A stretch of 64,000 nt of DNA from Symbiodinium natans. Taxonomy: Eukaryota; Sar; Dinophyceae; Suessiales; Symbiodiniaceae. The translations under genes and the position numbers were made by a program. The stretch is from the NCBI GenBank assembly GCA_905221605.1, contig CAJNDS010002146.1:1438573-1502572 (forward strand), in the 5' to 3' direction. Below the pieces are notes generated by a model. The model did no database searches and had not been told where the DNA came from. It worked only from the letters and a program-made list of their open reading frames with translations. Shown here piece after piece: positions 1 through 9,999 of this stretch (positions are counted from its first letter, which is position 1; the number at the start of each line of letters is the position of its first letter).

Positions 1-546
1 CAAATGTACCCTAATAGCGTAAACCCCCAAAACTCCAATCCCTAGAACCTGGCGGGTTCAGGGTTTGGAGGGCTCATACGGCTCACACGGCTGAGAGAGC
101 TCAGAGTCAACAGGGTTTTAGAGGCCTTTGCAGGACTCGTAAGAAGTTGGAAACCAGATAAACCCTAAAATCTGGGTCATACGCTCTGTACTGCTATAAG
201 TCCTATGCATGTATCTGAACCATAAACCCTTTTAGGGCTCATTTCGTGCCCCAAAGGCAAGGACTATACAGGGGGTTCCGAATATAAAGGTACACTTTTG
301 GGGGGTCCCTTGAAGGAGATTCTACTCTATTTGAACGGGGTACCCGCATTATGGGAAATACCCAATACAGGGCAAAGGGCTTACTATCCCTAAACGGCCT
401 TATATTATAATTAAGGGGGGACTAGTAGTGTAGTACAGGGCCCCTAAACCCTAAACCCTAAACCCTAATTAGACCCTAAACCCTAACCCCCCCCCAAAAG
501 TAGCCTATAGAGGTGGGTAGTAGCGGAACCTATACTTAGAAAATGC
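1..546. other. Intronic, telomere-like fragments
   Basis: Degenerate CCCTAAA units (1-60, 445-490) and G/C-rich unique sequence; no exon recognised. Confidence 0.5.
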
Positions 547-553
547 AGGACGC

Positions 554-605
554 AGCGGCGTCTTCGGCGCTTGCCGCAGCGGGTGGAGGCTGGCCTGGGC
601 CCTTC
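554..605 (-). CDS. Exon 61: C-type, KGPGQPPPAAASAEDAA
   Basis: Acceptor GCCAAG|GAAGGG; GC donor inside GCTGCGTCCTGC. The next expected B exon lies beyond the window, so the protein's C-terminus is not seen. Confidence 0.6.
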
Positions 606-607
606 CT

Positions 608-722
608 TGGCTAACCCTAAACCCTAAACCGTAAACCCTAACCCTAAACCCTAAACCCTAAACCCTAAACCCTAAACCCTAAACCCTAAACCCTAAACCC
701 TAAACCCTAAACCCTGAACCCT
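608..722. repeat. CCCTAAA array
   Basis: About 16 telomere-type heptamers, CCCTAAA on plus, nearly perfect. Lies on the acceptor side of exon 61. Confidence 0.95.
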
Positions 723-823
723 CAGTGGAAAAACCTGATTCTCCTAAGCTTATAGCCTTATCGCCCCTACTAAGAACGATTCTATTGAGCTACATACTTT
801 CAGGTACTAATTGCAAGCCCCGT

Positions 824-863
824 GTCTTGCCTTTGGGCGCCGGGCCCTTGGCTTTGCCTTTGC
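824..863 (-). CDS. Exon 60: A-type with a non-canonical donor
   Basis: KGKAKGPAPKGKT after CTGCAG|GC. Where other A exons have AAGAC|GC, this one has AAGAC|AC, so the donor is either mutated or shifted (GC 5 nt on would break the phase). Possibly a decaying exon. Confidence 0.5.
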
Positions 864-1182
864 CTGCAGGGTCCGTTCTTTCGGGGGTCGGGGTTTCGGG
901 CTTGGGGCTGAGGAATAAGGGTTTAGGGTTGGTGGCGATGCTTGCATGACAAGGGCCAGACAACTTGTCTCATACTTGGGCTGCACGAAAGTCATGGACT
1001 CTTTTTGTACACTTCTCTACAGAATGAGTATGCTGTCATAGAGACGAAGAACTAAGGGGCACAGATTCCCAATTCCAAGCATCCTGATGACCCCGATGCA
1101 GTAACCCCACCTTGTAGGGCGATTAAAGTTAAGGTAGAAGTTGGGTTGTTCCCCTTATACTAGCAGTTCTTAATCGGGATTA

Positions 1183-1184
1183 GA

Positions 1185-1219
<35 letters not shown>
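1183..1219. repeat. Poly-G run
   Basis: About 32 consecutive G. Similar long G or C runs recur at 9079, 12605, 27990, 42280, 45524 and 48280, often beside telomere-like DNA. Confidence 0.95.
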
Positions 1220-1222
<3 letters not shown>

Positions 1223-1604
1223 TTCCTGGCAGAGCTGGAGGGGCAGCTGTGCTTTGGGGAGAGGGGGTTGTCTGGGCTAAGGGTTACTTAATTATCAACC
1301 CTGTAAACCCTCAACCCAAACATCCTCTAACCCCTAGACCCTATAAACCTTCCAAACCCAAACGTAATCGTCAACCCATACCTTAACCCTGAACCACTGT
1401 CCCATTTGGGTCCAAAAATGGGCCCGAATGGTTCCATTTGCCTACGCAAACATTTCTTATGTCCCCATTGGGTGCCCTTGATTTATCCTCAACCCATACC
1501 CTAGACCTTAAATACCTAAAACCCTCAACCCCAACCCCTGTGAACCCTAACCCTAAAGCCTAAACCCTATAGACCCTAACCCCTATAAACCCTAAACAAG
1601 CCTC

Positions 1605-1689
1605 CCGCGGTAGGCGCCGCCGCCGTCTCGTCAGCAGGGGCCTCGGCCGCGAGAGCGACCTGGGGGGAAGCGGGCTCTGGCACTGCGGC
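1605..1689 (-). CDS. Exon 59: B-type, AAVPEPASPQVALAAEAPAD
   Basis: Diverged B exon ending ETAAAPTA; acceptor TGCGAG|GCC, GA donor GCGG|GAGGC. Phase 0/1. Confidence 0.65.
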
Positions 1690-1696
1690 CTCGCAA

Positions 1697-1925
1697 GGCT
1701 GGGTTTGGGGTTCGCATGGGGTTTGGGGTTTGGGGTTTGGGGTTTAGGGTTTGGGGTCTGGGGTCTAGGGTTTAGGATTTGGGCCGGGGTTTAGGATTTG
1801 GGCCGGGGTTTAGGGTTTGGGGTTTGGGGTTTGGGGTTTGGGGTTTGGGGCGTAGGGTTTGGGGTGTAGGGTTTGGGGTTTGGGGTTTCTGGTTTAGGGT
1901 TTGGGGTTTCTGGTGTTGGGCTTGG
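1697..1925. repeat. TTTGGGG/TTTAGGG mixed array
   Basis: Telomere-type repeat in which the TTTGGGG variant dominates; plus orientation, acceptor side of exon 59. Confidence 0.9.
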
Positions 1926-2039
1926 GGTTGTGGCGGCGAAGGGAAACTTAGTGGCTTCGGTCATTTAGAACTTAAAGGTACAGGGGTCCATGTTCGTGGG
2001 TTTAAACCTTCGACTACCCAAGCCAAGAGTCACCTCAGA

Positions 2040-2320
2040 CTAAACCCTAAACCCTAAACCCTAAACCCTAAACCCTAAACCCTAAACCCAACCTCTGCGC
2101 CTCAGTGCTGGGAGCCTCAGGAGCTGCCACCGAAACAGCAGCCGGAGGCGCACCCGGGCCTTTCCTCCGCAGGTGCTCTGTTTAGGCGCTTAGGGTTTAG
2201 GGTTTAGGGTTTCGGGTTTAGGGTTTAGAGTTTAGGGTTTCGGGTTTAGGGTTTAGGGTGCAGAGGTAGGGCTTTGGGGTTTAGGTTTTAGGCTTTTCGG
2301 GTTTAGGGTTTGGGGTTTAG
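2040..2320. repeat. Inverted telomere-like tracts around exon 58
   Basis: CCCTAAA at 2040-2092 and TTTAGGG at 2188-2320, on either side of the C-type exon. Confidence 0.9.
2101..2164 (-). CDS. Exon 58: C-type, KGPGAPPAAVSVAAPEAPST
   Basis: Diverged C exon; acceptor GCGGAG|GAAAGG, GC donor GAG|GCGCAG chosen for phase 0 (GT possible at 2094). Flanked by CCCTAAA low and TTTAGGG high. Confidence 0.65.
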
Positions 2321-2647
2321 GGGCGTAGGGGTTTTGGTTTTTTTGGGGGGGATTTTGGGCTTTTTGACCATGACGGGGATTTGGGGTTTAGGGTTCTGCT
2401 CCTTGAACCAATCAGTTTGGCTGCAGGGTCGGGAGGGTCAGGGCTCATGGTGGAGGGCTACAGGAATGTTACAGGGCTTAGAAGGGCTTAGGCAGGGCTA
2501 TGTGTGGCCACACAAAGGAGCACCCCCAAAAACCCGCGCATGGCCTCAAGCGTCTCTTTCAAGCTTCTCAAAGGTAGGAGTTTAGATGTGCCGGTGCCGG
2601 GAACCTGCCAAAGAACCCTGAAAAAGCCCATCAAGGGGCAGGCAGGC

Positions 2648-2687
2648 GTCTTCCCCTTGGCCGGAGGGCCCTTGGCTTTGCCTTTGC
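2648..2687 (-). CDS. Exon 57: A-type, KGKAKGPPAKGKT
   Basis: Acceptor CTGCAG|GC, donor AAGAC|GCCTGC. Phase 2/2. Confidence 0.7.
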
Positions 2688-2909
2688 CTGCAGGATGGAT
2701 GTATTGTGGCTTTGGGCTTGCCACTCGCGATGAAACGGTTGCCCCGCCTCCCAACTTAAACTCCATGCACCCTAAACTTGGGATTCTCTACCCCATGGTA
2801 CTACACTCCCACTTGAAGCATTTGGCATGGTATGGGTGGCACCAACATAGGTTGAGGGCGCGATGCGAATGGGAGGGAAACCTGGACGAACATTTATGTA
2901 TAAATTTGT

Positions 2910-3198
2910 GGAGAGAAAGAGAGAAAGAGAGAAAGAGCGAAAGAGAGAAAGAGAGAAAGAGAGAAAGAGAGAAAGAGAGAAAGAGAGAAAGAGAGAAAGA
3001 GAGAAAGAGAGAAAGAGAGAAAGAGAGAAAGAGAGAAAGAGAGAAAGAGAGAAAGAGAGAAAGAGAGAAAGAGAGAAAGAGAGAAAGAGAGAAAGAGAGA
3101 AAGAGAGAAAGAGAGAAAGAGAGAAAGAGAGAAAGAGAGAAAGAGAGAAAGAGAGAAAGAGAGAAAGAGAGAGAGAAAGAGAGAAAGAGAGAAAGAGC
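2910..3198. repeat. GAGAAAGA microsatellite
   Basis: About 35 copies of an 8-bp purine unit with one interruption near 3170. All purine on plus, so pyrimidine on the transcribed formin strand, just downstream of the donor of exon 56. Confidence 0.95.
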
Positions 3199-3212
3199 TT
3201 GACGAGAGCCTC

Positions 3213-3321
3213 CTGCAGGAGCAGGCGCCGGCTCAGCAGGGACCTCGGCGGCAGCGGCGGCCTCTGGTGCGGCCGCCAACGGCGCAGCGGCCTCCGGCGC
3301 GGCAGCCTCCGGCGCGGCGGC
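3213..3321 (-). CDS. Exon 56: B-type, fourth tandem copy
   Basis: 109 nt, peptide as exon 47; the donor GCAG|GAGGC is followed about 10 bases later by the long purine microsatellite. Phase 0/1. Confidence 0.7.
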
Positions 3322-3418
3322 CTCGCCAGATGAATTCAGGTGTTCACTTGCTAGAGTGCCACAAGAGCCTTCAAGGGAAAATTGCAGAGAAAACAACTTC
3401 GATAAACCACCCCGGCTC

Positions 3419-3488
3419 CCAAAGGGCCTCGGTGGGAGCTTCGGGCGCAGCCTCCACCGCAGCAGCGGGTGGCGGGCCCGGGCCCTTC
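3419..3488 (-). CDS. Exon 55: C-type, fourth tandem copy
   Basis: 70 nt, peptide as exon 46, phase 1/0, GA donor. Confidence 0.7.
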
Positions 3489-3823
3489 CTCTGAGGCTGC
3501 TGTGTTCCAGTTGGGGGAGCTGGGGGGTGGGGGAGCTTTTGGCCAGCCAAGGACCGCGCGCGCTTGTGCGAAGCTCCAACACGAAGCCGTCTTGAACCAC
3601 ATGCACTTAAGAACCACGCAGCACTGAAACCAAAGCTTCTTCGTGTGGCATGGGCCTCTTGGGGCTTGGGAACTCCCTTGTTCAGGCCATCCTTCACTCG
3701 GTGTCTTGCAAATACGTGTCCTGAACTCTATTACCCGACAAACTCCAAAACCGCCTTGCCATACAAATTACACCAAAAATGTTACGCCAGAGCTGCAGAA
3801 GCCACAGTAATCGGGAGGCAAGC

Positions 3824-3863
3824 GTCTTCCCCTTGGCCGGAGGGCCCTTGGCTTTACCTTTGC
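3824..3863 (-). CDS. Exon 54: A-type, fourth tandem copy
   Basis: 40 nt, KGKAKGPPAKGKT, one synonymous change (GGT for GGC). Phase 2/2. Confidence 0.7.
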
Positions 3864-4236
3864 CTGCAGGATGAGTGTTCTCTAGCATCTGCGGCTTCCC
3901 ATGCTCGCCACTGGCGATGAATAGGCTGCCGCACACTTTTTACTGAAACTCCATACACCCAAAACCTGGGATTCTCTACCCCATTCTACTAGACTTCCGG
4001 AATATGCATGGGCCACCCGTTGAAAACAACACATGTTTAGCATGTTTAGGGCACGATGCGTACGGGAGGGAAACGTTCTGCATATGTATATATATATTAT
4101 ATATATATATATATATACATACATACATACATATAGGGCTCAAGTAAAACGAGCCACAGTTCCGACATCAAGAAACTTTCTACATGTACACACAGGGACG
4201 ATGTTGTCGTTGCAAGCTCCCCTTGACGAGAGCCTC

Positions 4237-4360
4237 CTGCAGGAGCAGGCGCCGGCTCAGCAGGGACCTCCGCGGCCGCGGCGGCCTCTGGTGCGGCCGC
4301 CAATGGCGCAGCGGCCTCCGGCGCGGCGGCCTCTGGCGCGGCGGCCTCCGGCGCGGCGGC
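4237..4360 (-). CDS. Exon 53: B-type with an extra AAAPE
   Basis: 124 nt: one additional 15-nt AAAPE unit compared with the other copies, so length grows by unit slippage while phase 0/1 is kept. Confidence 0.7.
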
Positions 4361-4459
4361 CTCGCCAGATGAATTCAGGTGTTCACTTGCTAAAGAGTGC
4401 CACAAGAGCCTTCAAGGGAAAATTACAGAGAAAACAACTTCGATAAACCACCCCGGCTC

Positions 4460-4529
4460 CCAAAGGGCCTCGGTGGGAGCTTCGGGCGCAGCCTCCACCG
4501 CAGCAGCGGGTGGCGGGCCCGGGCCCTTC
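4460..4529 (-). CDS. Exon 52: C-type, third tandem copy
   Basis: 70 nt, peptide as exon 46, phase 1/0, GA donor. Confidence 0.7.
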
Positions 4530-4804
4530 CTCTGAGGCTGCTGTGTCCCAGATTCAGCGATGGAGTTGGGGGAGCTGGGGGGGGGGGTGGGGGAGCTTTT
4601 GGCCAGCCAAGGACCGCGCGCGCTAGTACAAAGCTCTCACACGAACCACTCTTGAACCACGCAGCACCGAAACCCAAGCTTCTTCGTGTGGCATGGGCCT
4701 CTTGGGGCTTGGGAACTCCCTTGTTCAGGCCAGCCTTCACTCGGTTGGTTGCAGCATAAGTGTTACGCCAGACCTGCAGAAGCGACAATAATCGGGAGGC
4801 AAGC

Positions 4805-4844
4805 GTCTTCCCCTTGGCCGGAGGGCCCTTGGCTTTGCCTTTGC
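4805..4844 (-). CDS. Exon 51: A-type, third tandem copy
   Basis: 40 nt, KGKAKGPPAKGKT, phase 2/2, GC donor. Confidence 0.7.
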
Positions 4845-5097
4845 CTGCAGGATGAGTGGTCTCTAGCATCTGCGGCTTCCCATGCTCGCTCCGGCTTGCC
4901 ACTGGCAATGAATAGGCTGCCGCACACTTTTACTGAAACTCCATACACCCTAAACCTGGTACTCTGTATATATATATATATACATACATACATATCGGGC
5001 TCAAGTAAAAGGAGCCACAGTTCCGACATCAAGAAACTTTCTACGTGTACACACAGGGACGATGTTGTCGTTGCAAGCTCCCCTTGACGAGAGCCTC

Positions 5098-5206
5098 CTG
5101 CAGGAGCAGGCGCCGGCTCAGCAGGGACCTCGGCGGCCGCGGCGGCCTCTGGTGCGGCCGCCAACGGCGCAGCGGCCTCCGGCGCGGCGGCCTCCGGCGC
5201 GGCGGC
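5098..5206 (-). CDS. Exon 50: B-type, second tandem copy
   Basis: 109 nt, peptide as exon 47, phase 0/1, GA donor. Confidence 0.7.
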
Positions 5207-5302
5207 CTCGCCAGATGAATTCAGGTGTTCACTTGCTAGAGTGCCACAAGAGCCTTCAGGGAAAATTGCAGAGAAAACAACTTCGATAAACCACCCCGGC
5301 TC

Positions 5303-5372
5303 CCAAAGGGCCTCGGTGGGAGCTTCGGGCGCAGCCTCCACCGCAGCAGCGGGTGGCGGGCCCGGGCCCTTC
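5303..5372 (-). CDS. Exon 49: C-type, second tandem copy
   Basis: Sequence of exon 46 reproduced, 70 nt, phase 1/0, same acceptor and GA donor. Confidence 0.7.
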
Positions 5373-5647
5373 CTCTGAGGCTGCTGTGTCCCAGATTCAG
5401 CGATGGAGTTGGGGGAGCTGGGGGGGGGGGTGGGGGAGCTTTTGGCCAGCCAAGGACCGCGCGCGCTAGTACAAAGCTCTCACACGAACCACTCTTGAAC
5501 CACGCAGCACCGAAACCCAAGCTTCTTCGTGTGGCATGGGCCTCTTGGGGCTTGGGAACTCCCTTGTTCAGGCCATCCTTCACTCGGTTGGTTGCAGCAT
5601 AAGTGTTACGCCAGACCTGCAGAAGCGACAATAATCGGGAGGCAAGC

Positions 5648-5687
5648 GTCTTCCCCTTGGCCGGAGGGCCCTTGGCTTTGCCTTTGC
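5648..5687 (-). CDS. Exon 48: A-type, KGKAKGPPAKGKT
   Basis: Same sites and phase as exon 45 (CTGCAG|GC, AAGAC|GCTTGC). Part of the 0.85-kb tandem unit. Confidence 0.7.
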
Positions 5688-5945
5688 CTGCAGGATGAGT
5701 GGTCTCTAGCATCTGCGGCTTCCCATGCTCGCTCCGGCTTGCCACTGGCAATGAATAGGCTGCCGCACACTTTTACTGAAACTCCATACACCCTAAACCT
5801 GGTACTCTGTATATATATATATATAAAAAAAATACATACATATCGGGCTCAAGTAAAAGGAGCCACAGTTCCGACATCAAGAAACTTTCTACGTGTACAC
5901 ACAGGGACGATGTTGTCGTTGCAAGCTCCCCGTGACGAGAGCCTC

Positions 5946-6054
5946 CTGCAGGAGCAGGCGCCGGCTCAGCAGGGACCTCGGCGGCAGCGGCGGCCTCTGG
6001 TGCGGCCGCCAACGGCGCAGCGGCCTCCGGCGCGGCGGCCTCCGGCGCGGCGGC
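5946..6054 (-). CDS. Exon 47: B-type, AAAPEAAAPEAAAPLAAAPE
   Basis: 109 nt, ends AAAAAEVPAEPAPAPA; acceptor GGCGAG|GCC, GA donor GCAG|GAGGC. Phase 0/1. Itself an internal AAAPE repeat. Confidence 0.7.
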
Positions 6055-6150
6055 CTCGCCAGATGAATTCAGGTGTTCACTTGCTAGAGTGCCACAAGAG
6101 CCTTCAGGGAAAATTGCAGAGAAAACAACTTCGATAAACCACCCCGGCTC

Positions 6151-6220
6151 CCAAAGGGCCTCGGTGGGAGCTTCGGGCGCAGCCTCCACCGCAGCAGCGG
6201 GTGGCGGGCCCGGGCCCTTC
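6151..6220 (-). CDS. Exon 46: C-type, KGPGPPPAAAVEAAPEAPTE
   Basis: Ends ALW; acceptor CAGAG|GAAGGG, GA donor TTTGG|GAGCC. 70 nt, phase 1/0. First of four near-identical copies. Confidence 0.7.
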
Positions 6221-6581
6221 CTCTGAGGCTGCTGTGTTCAAGATTCATCGATGGAGTTGGGGGAGCTGGGGGGTGGGGGGCCAGCCAAGAAGTGCACGCA
6301 CTAGTGCGAAACTCCAACACGAAGCCCCCTCTTGAATCACTTGCACTCAAGAACCACGCAACACCGAAACCAAAGCTTCTTCGCAAGGCTTGGATTTGGG
6401 GTGCCTCGCAGACCCAGCAAGGTGCGGTCTCTGAAAATCCCGTGGCCTTTGGGCGATAGTGTGATCCTTATAATAGCCTTATAATGCCCATACATGCAAG
6501 GTTCTGGAACTCCCTGGTTCAGGCCATCTCGGACTCCGCTTCTGCCAGACCTGCAGAAGCCATCGTAATCAGAAGGCAAGC

Positions 6582-6621
6582 GTCTTCCCCTTGGCCGGAG
6601 GTCCCTTGGCTTTGCCTTTGC
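6582..6621 (-). CDS. Exon 45: A-type, KGKAKGPPAKGKT
   Basis: Acceptor TTTGCAG|GC, donor AAGAC|GCTTGC. Phase 2/2. Identical peptide to exons 48, 51, 54 and 57. Confidence 0.7.
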
Positions 6622-6906
6622 CTGCAAATTGCGCGGAAGGGTTTTTTGCGGGCGGGTCATGCGTCTATAGAGGGTTGGTATGGCTTCTGAAGTTGGGGTG
6701 TTCAGAACTCAGGCCCTGTGTGCTGGGCTCTCATGCTTGCTGTGGCTTGGCTTCCCTCCCCTCTGTGCATAGGGACCCCGAATACCCCATAGACCCCTAA
6801 ATACGAAAGCCCACCAAAGCACAACACCTTAAGTAATTCCGAAAACCCTACAACCCCAAAACTCTAAACCTCTCAAACATGAAATCCTAAACCCTAGCCG
6901 TGCCTC

Positions 6907-6940
6907 CGCCAGCAGCCGGAGCGGCTGCGCTGTCAGCGGC
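6907..6940 (-). CDS. Exon 44: short B-type, AADSAAAPAAG
   Basis: Only 34 nt against 109 nt in most B exons; acceptor CTGAG|GCC and GA donor GCG|GAGGC conserved. Phase 0/1. Confidence 0.6.
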
Positions 6941-7401
6941 CTCAGGCGGTGAGGCCTGAAGCGGAAATTTGGGATAGAGCCCGAACTCCGGCCGAAGACG
7001 TCCCCTACCGCACAAAAGCCTTCTCCAGCCGATTCTGTTCTTCACAAGTCCTAAACCCTGGTCGGAAGGCTAAACCCTAAATCCTAAATCCTGAACCCTA
7101 AAGCAATCTGCGTTCCTGTCAAGCTCCGAAGGTGCGGGTTGCAAGCCCACAGCATGGTGTCTTCTACGAAAGTCATATAGGGGTCGGAATCATTTCTAAT
7201 CATGTTCCGATATCTTCTTTTAATAACTATACTATGTTAAGCCCATCTAGTCATTCAGGCTCCTACAGTAGTTGTGTAAGCTCGACTTGGCTAGTTTGGG
7301 CTTGGGTGGCTCTGGCTTGGTGTCTGGGTGGCTGGGTGGCCTTGGGGTGGGCATGTCTGCAGACTATTGCGCGCATACCAGCCCGCGACCTCGCCGAGCG
7401 C

Positions 7402-7895
7402 ACCCTAAACCCTAAACCCTAAACCCTAAACCCTAAACCCTAAACCCTAAACCCTGAACCCTGAACCCTAAACCCTAAACCCTAAACCCTACACTGCCAA
7501 AGTGCAGCCAAGGAAGCCCCGGAGTCCTCCACTGCTGGAGCCACCTCGGGCGTGGCCTCCGCCGCGGGGGGCGCGCCCGGGCCTTTCCTTGGAGTGAGCA
7601 GTGGCATTCACAGGGTTTAGGGTTTAGGGTTTAGGGTTTAGGGTTTAGGGTTTAGGGTTTAGGGTTTAGGGTTTAGGGTTTAGGAATAAAAAGGGTACCC
7701 TTTTTGGTTTACAAGGGCTTGTAGGGGAGCCTAAACACCAACAAGAGAGGAATCAGGGCCTGCTCTGGGTCCTAGACAGGGTTCACGGCTTTAAGGTTAA
7801 GGGTTCAGGGTTTAGGGTTTAGGGTTCAGGGTTTAGGGTTTAGGGTTTAGGGTTTAGGGTTTAGGGTTTAGGGTTTAGGGTTTAGGGTTTAGGGC
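7402..7895. repeat. CCCTAAA then TTTAGGG tracts around exon 43
   Basis: CCCTAAA 7402-7492, exon 43, then TTTAGGG 7612-7685 and 7800-7895. Confidence 0.95.
7509..7587 (-). CDS. Exon 43: C-type, KGPGAPPAAEATPEVAPAVE
   Basis: Ends DSGASL; GC donor. Acceptor TCCAAG|GAAAGG. Phase 1/0. Flanked tightly by CCCTAAA (7402-7492) and TTTAGGG (7612-7685), the clearest example of an exon between inverted telomeric tracts. Confidence 0.7.
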
Positions 7896-8014
7896 CTGAT
7901 ATTCAAGGCTCGCGATTAGGTTCAGAACAAATAGGACTCAAGATTTGTGGGTTTCGAGGCTTGGAGGGGTTGAGAGTCCAGAAAATGTAGAGGGTCAACC
8001 TAGGATGTAGATTA

Positions 8015-8288
8015 AACCCTAAACCCTAAACCCCATAAACCCTACAAACCCTACAAACCCTATAAACCCTATGAAACCCATAAACCCGATAAACCCTATA
8101 AACCCTATAAACCCTATAAACCCTATAAACCCTATAAACCCTATAAACCCTATAAACCCTATAAATCCTATAAACTTTATAAGCCCTACAAACGCTATAA
8201 ACCCTATAAACCCTATAAACCCTATAAACTTTATAAGCCCTATAAACGCTATAAACCCTATAAACCCTATAAACCCTATAAACCCTTA
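8015..8288. repeat. CCCTATAAA variant array
   Basis: About 25 units of a 9-bp variant of the telomere motif with occasional CTTTATAAG units; locally homogenised. Confidence 0.95.
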
Positions 8289-8568
8289 ACCATGGCAGTC
8301 TAAGGCGGCTGTAAGCCTTGAGGTTTGTAGAATTTGGGATTTAGGGCTTGAAGTTTGGGGTTCGGGGCTTAGCGTTTAGGGCTTCGTTTCTCCCTGGGCT
8401 GCCAAAATAAGGGCTACAAAAGTGGAACGAGGAAGCTCCCAACCGAAACCGGTTTAGGGTTTAGGGTTTAGGGTTGAGGGTTGAGGGTTTAGGGTTTGGG
8501 GTTAGGGTTTACGGTTTAGGGTTTAGGCCTAAACCCTACATACCACGCACACTGAATGGAAAGCCAGC

Positions 8569-8608
8569 GTCTTGCCCTTGGCTGGTGAGCCCTTGGCTTT
8601 GCCTTTGC
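8569..8608 (-). CDS. Exon 42: A-type, KGKAKGSPAKGKT
   Basis: 40 nt; Ser replaces Pro found in other copies. Acceptor AAACAG|GC, donor AAGAC|GCTGG. Phase 2/2. Confidence 0.7.
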
Positions 8609-8619
8609 CTGTTTGTTGG

Positions 8620-9340
8620 CGTTTAGGGGTGTAGGGTTTTAGGGGGAGTCTGAATTAGGGCTGGGGAATCTGAATTCCCTGAACCCTAAACCCTAAACCC
8701 TAACCCCTAAACCCCTAAACCCCTTCTTGAGAACTGCAATAAGCTCGAAGCTGCCTCAAGGGGTTCGACCTCAAACCCCAAAGTATGTAAAGTAATGGTC
8801 CTTTTATGGGTTTGGGGGCTAGTAAGATGTTGTTTTTTTGCATACGCTTGGGGGTGCAGGTAAGCCCTAAACCGAAACCCGAAACCCTAAACCCCAGTAG
8901 CTTTCGGCGAGCCAGTTGGAGGAATTCAGAGCAGGGTCCCCAAGGAAAACCAGGTGGGATCCGGAAGTGCAAATCTCATAGGCTTCCCGACAACACCCCC
9001 CGACCCCCCCATGCAGGGTTTAGGGTTTCGGGTTTCGGGTTTAGGGTTTAGGGCCACTACTGCCCCTCCCCCGAGCCCCCCCCCCCCCCCCCCCCAATTC
9101 CCCAATAACCTTAATCAGGCTTTATTATCCCGAAAAAGCTTGGGGGGGAAACCTAGGGGGCTAGTATAGAGGGGACTAGAAGGGGAACCCATGAAAATCT
9201 GGTTGAGTTAGGGGTTAGGGCTCGGGGTTTCGGGTTTAGGGGTTTGGGGTTTAGGGCTGACAGTGGTTTGGGTTTTATAGGAATTTAGGGGTTCATAGAG
9301 TTTAGGGTTTGGGGTTTATAGGGCTTGGGCTTTACAGAGC
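8620..9340. other. Intronic: scattered telomere-like units and poly-C
   Basis: Short CCCTAAA/TTTAGGG runs (8685-8725, 9015-9050) and a C-run at 9079; no coding evidence. Confidence 0.6.
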
Positions 9341-9610
9341 TGAGGGTTCAAAGGCCAATGCCACCACGGCTCCACTGGAAAAGGGGCAAAGCCCCTTCGA
9401 GGCTGTATGGTGCTGTTGTGAGCATGCACGGCTAAACGGAAGGCGTCCTCGGGCGAAACAGCATCCAACTCTTTCATCAAGCGCTTAGTGGTGGCCTTCA
9501 GCTTCTGGATGAGCCTCTCTTCAGGGCCCATCAGCCAGTGCGCCTCAGCCGGTGTGACCGAATGTCCCACATCCGAGCGCCCAAGAAAGTAGCTGAACTT
9601 CTTTCTGGTT
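9341..9610 (-). pseudogene. Ty1/copia-like integrase fragment
   Basis: Open minus-strand frame containing TPAEAHWLMGPEERLIQKLK and, further on, AVHAHNSTIQPRRGFAPFPV. The first matches the end of the retrotransposon integrase catalytic core (HW..G..ER.i, the E being the third catalytic residue); the second matches the N-S...R.GF.P segment that follows. No protease, RT or long terminal repeats nearby, so it is a remnant inside an intron of the formin gene. Confidence 0.5.
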
Positions 9611-9912
9611 CAGCCCTCGCGCATCCGAACCCATGGACCGCGCCCGTCCCATACCCCAAAGCCGAAACCCTGAATCCAAAAAGACTGCAAGCTTGAACGC
9701 TTGAACAAGAGCCCTAAAACCCCAGAAGTCCTTATCTCCAGAGCCTGAACGGCCGGGCGATTACCCTACAATACCACGTCCTGCGCCCTGAAACCCAAAA
9801 AAGTTAAACCCTAAACCCTATCAATGCAAACCCTACTCCCCACAAAAACCCTAAACCCTAAACCCTCAACCCTAAACCCAAAACCCTTTGCTTCCCTGAA
9901 CGACCCACGGGC

Positions 9913-9970
9913 CTGCCGCTGGCGGCGCCTGGGCGCCTGCGCCATCGGCCGCAGCCTCAGGCGCAGCGGC
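9913..9970 (-). CDS. Exon 41: B-type, AAAPEAAADGAGAQAPPAAG
   Basis: Starts with the B signature AAAPEAAA. Acceptor GTCGAG|G, GC donor GGCAG|GC. Phase 0 in, 1 out. Confidence 0.65.
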
Positions 9971-9999
9971 CTCGACCACAACCTCTATTTTGGGTTTCG

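Larger units (their letters stand above)
3200..6400. repeat. Tandem segmental array, four 0.85-1.0 kb units
   Basis: Unit starts near 3200, 4222, 5083 and 5932. Each contains exon B, exon C and (in three) exon A with nearly identical introns, including an AT-dinucleotide tract (4085, 4970, 5810) that varies in length. Confidence 0.95.

Noticed and set aside
1-800. Possibility that the window starts at a chromosome end
   Set aside because: CCCTAAA tracts are short, in both orientations, spread over the whole window and interleaved with exons; no terminal array.
2504-3606. Long frames of Arg/Glu/Lys or Ser/Leu/Phe repeats on both strands
   Set aside because: Pure translations of the GAGAAAGA microsatellite running into exon B; no independent coding signal.
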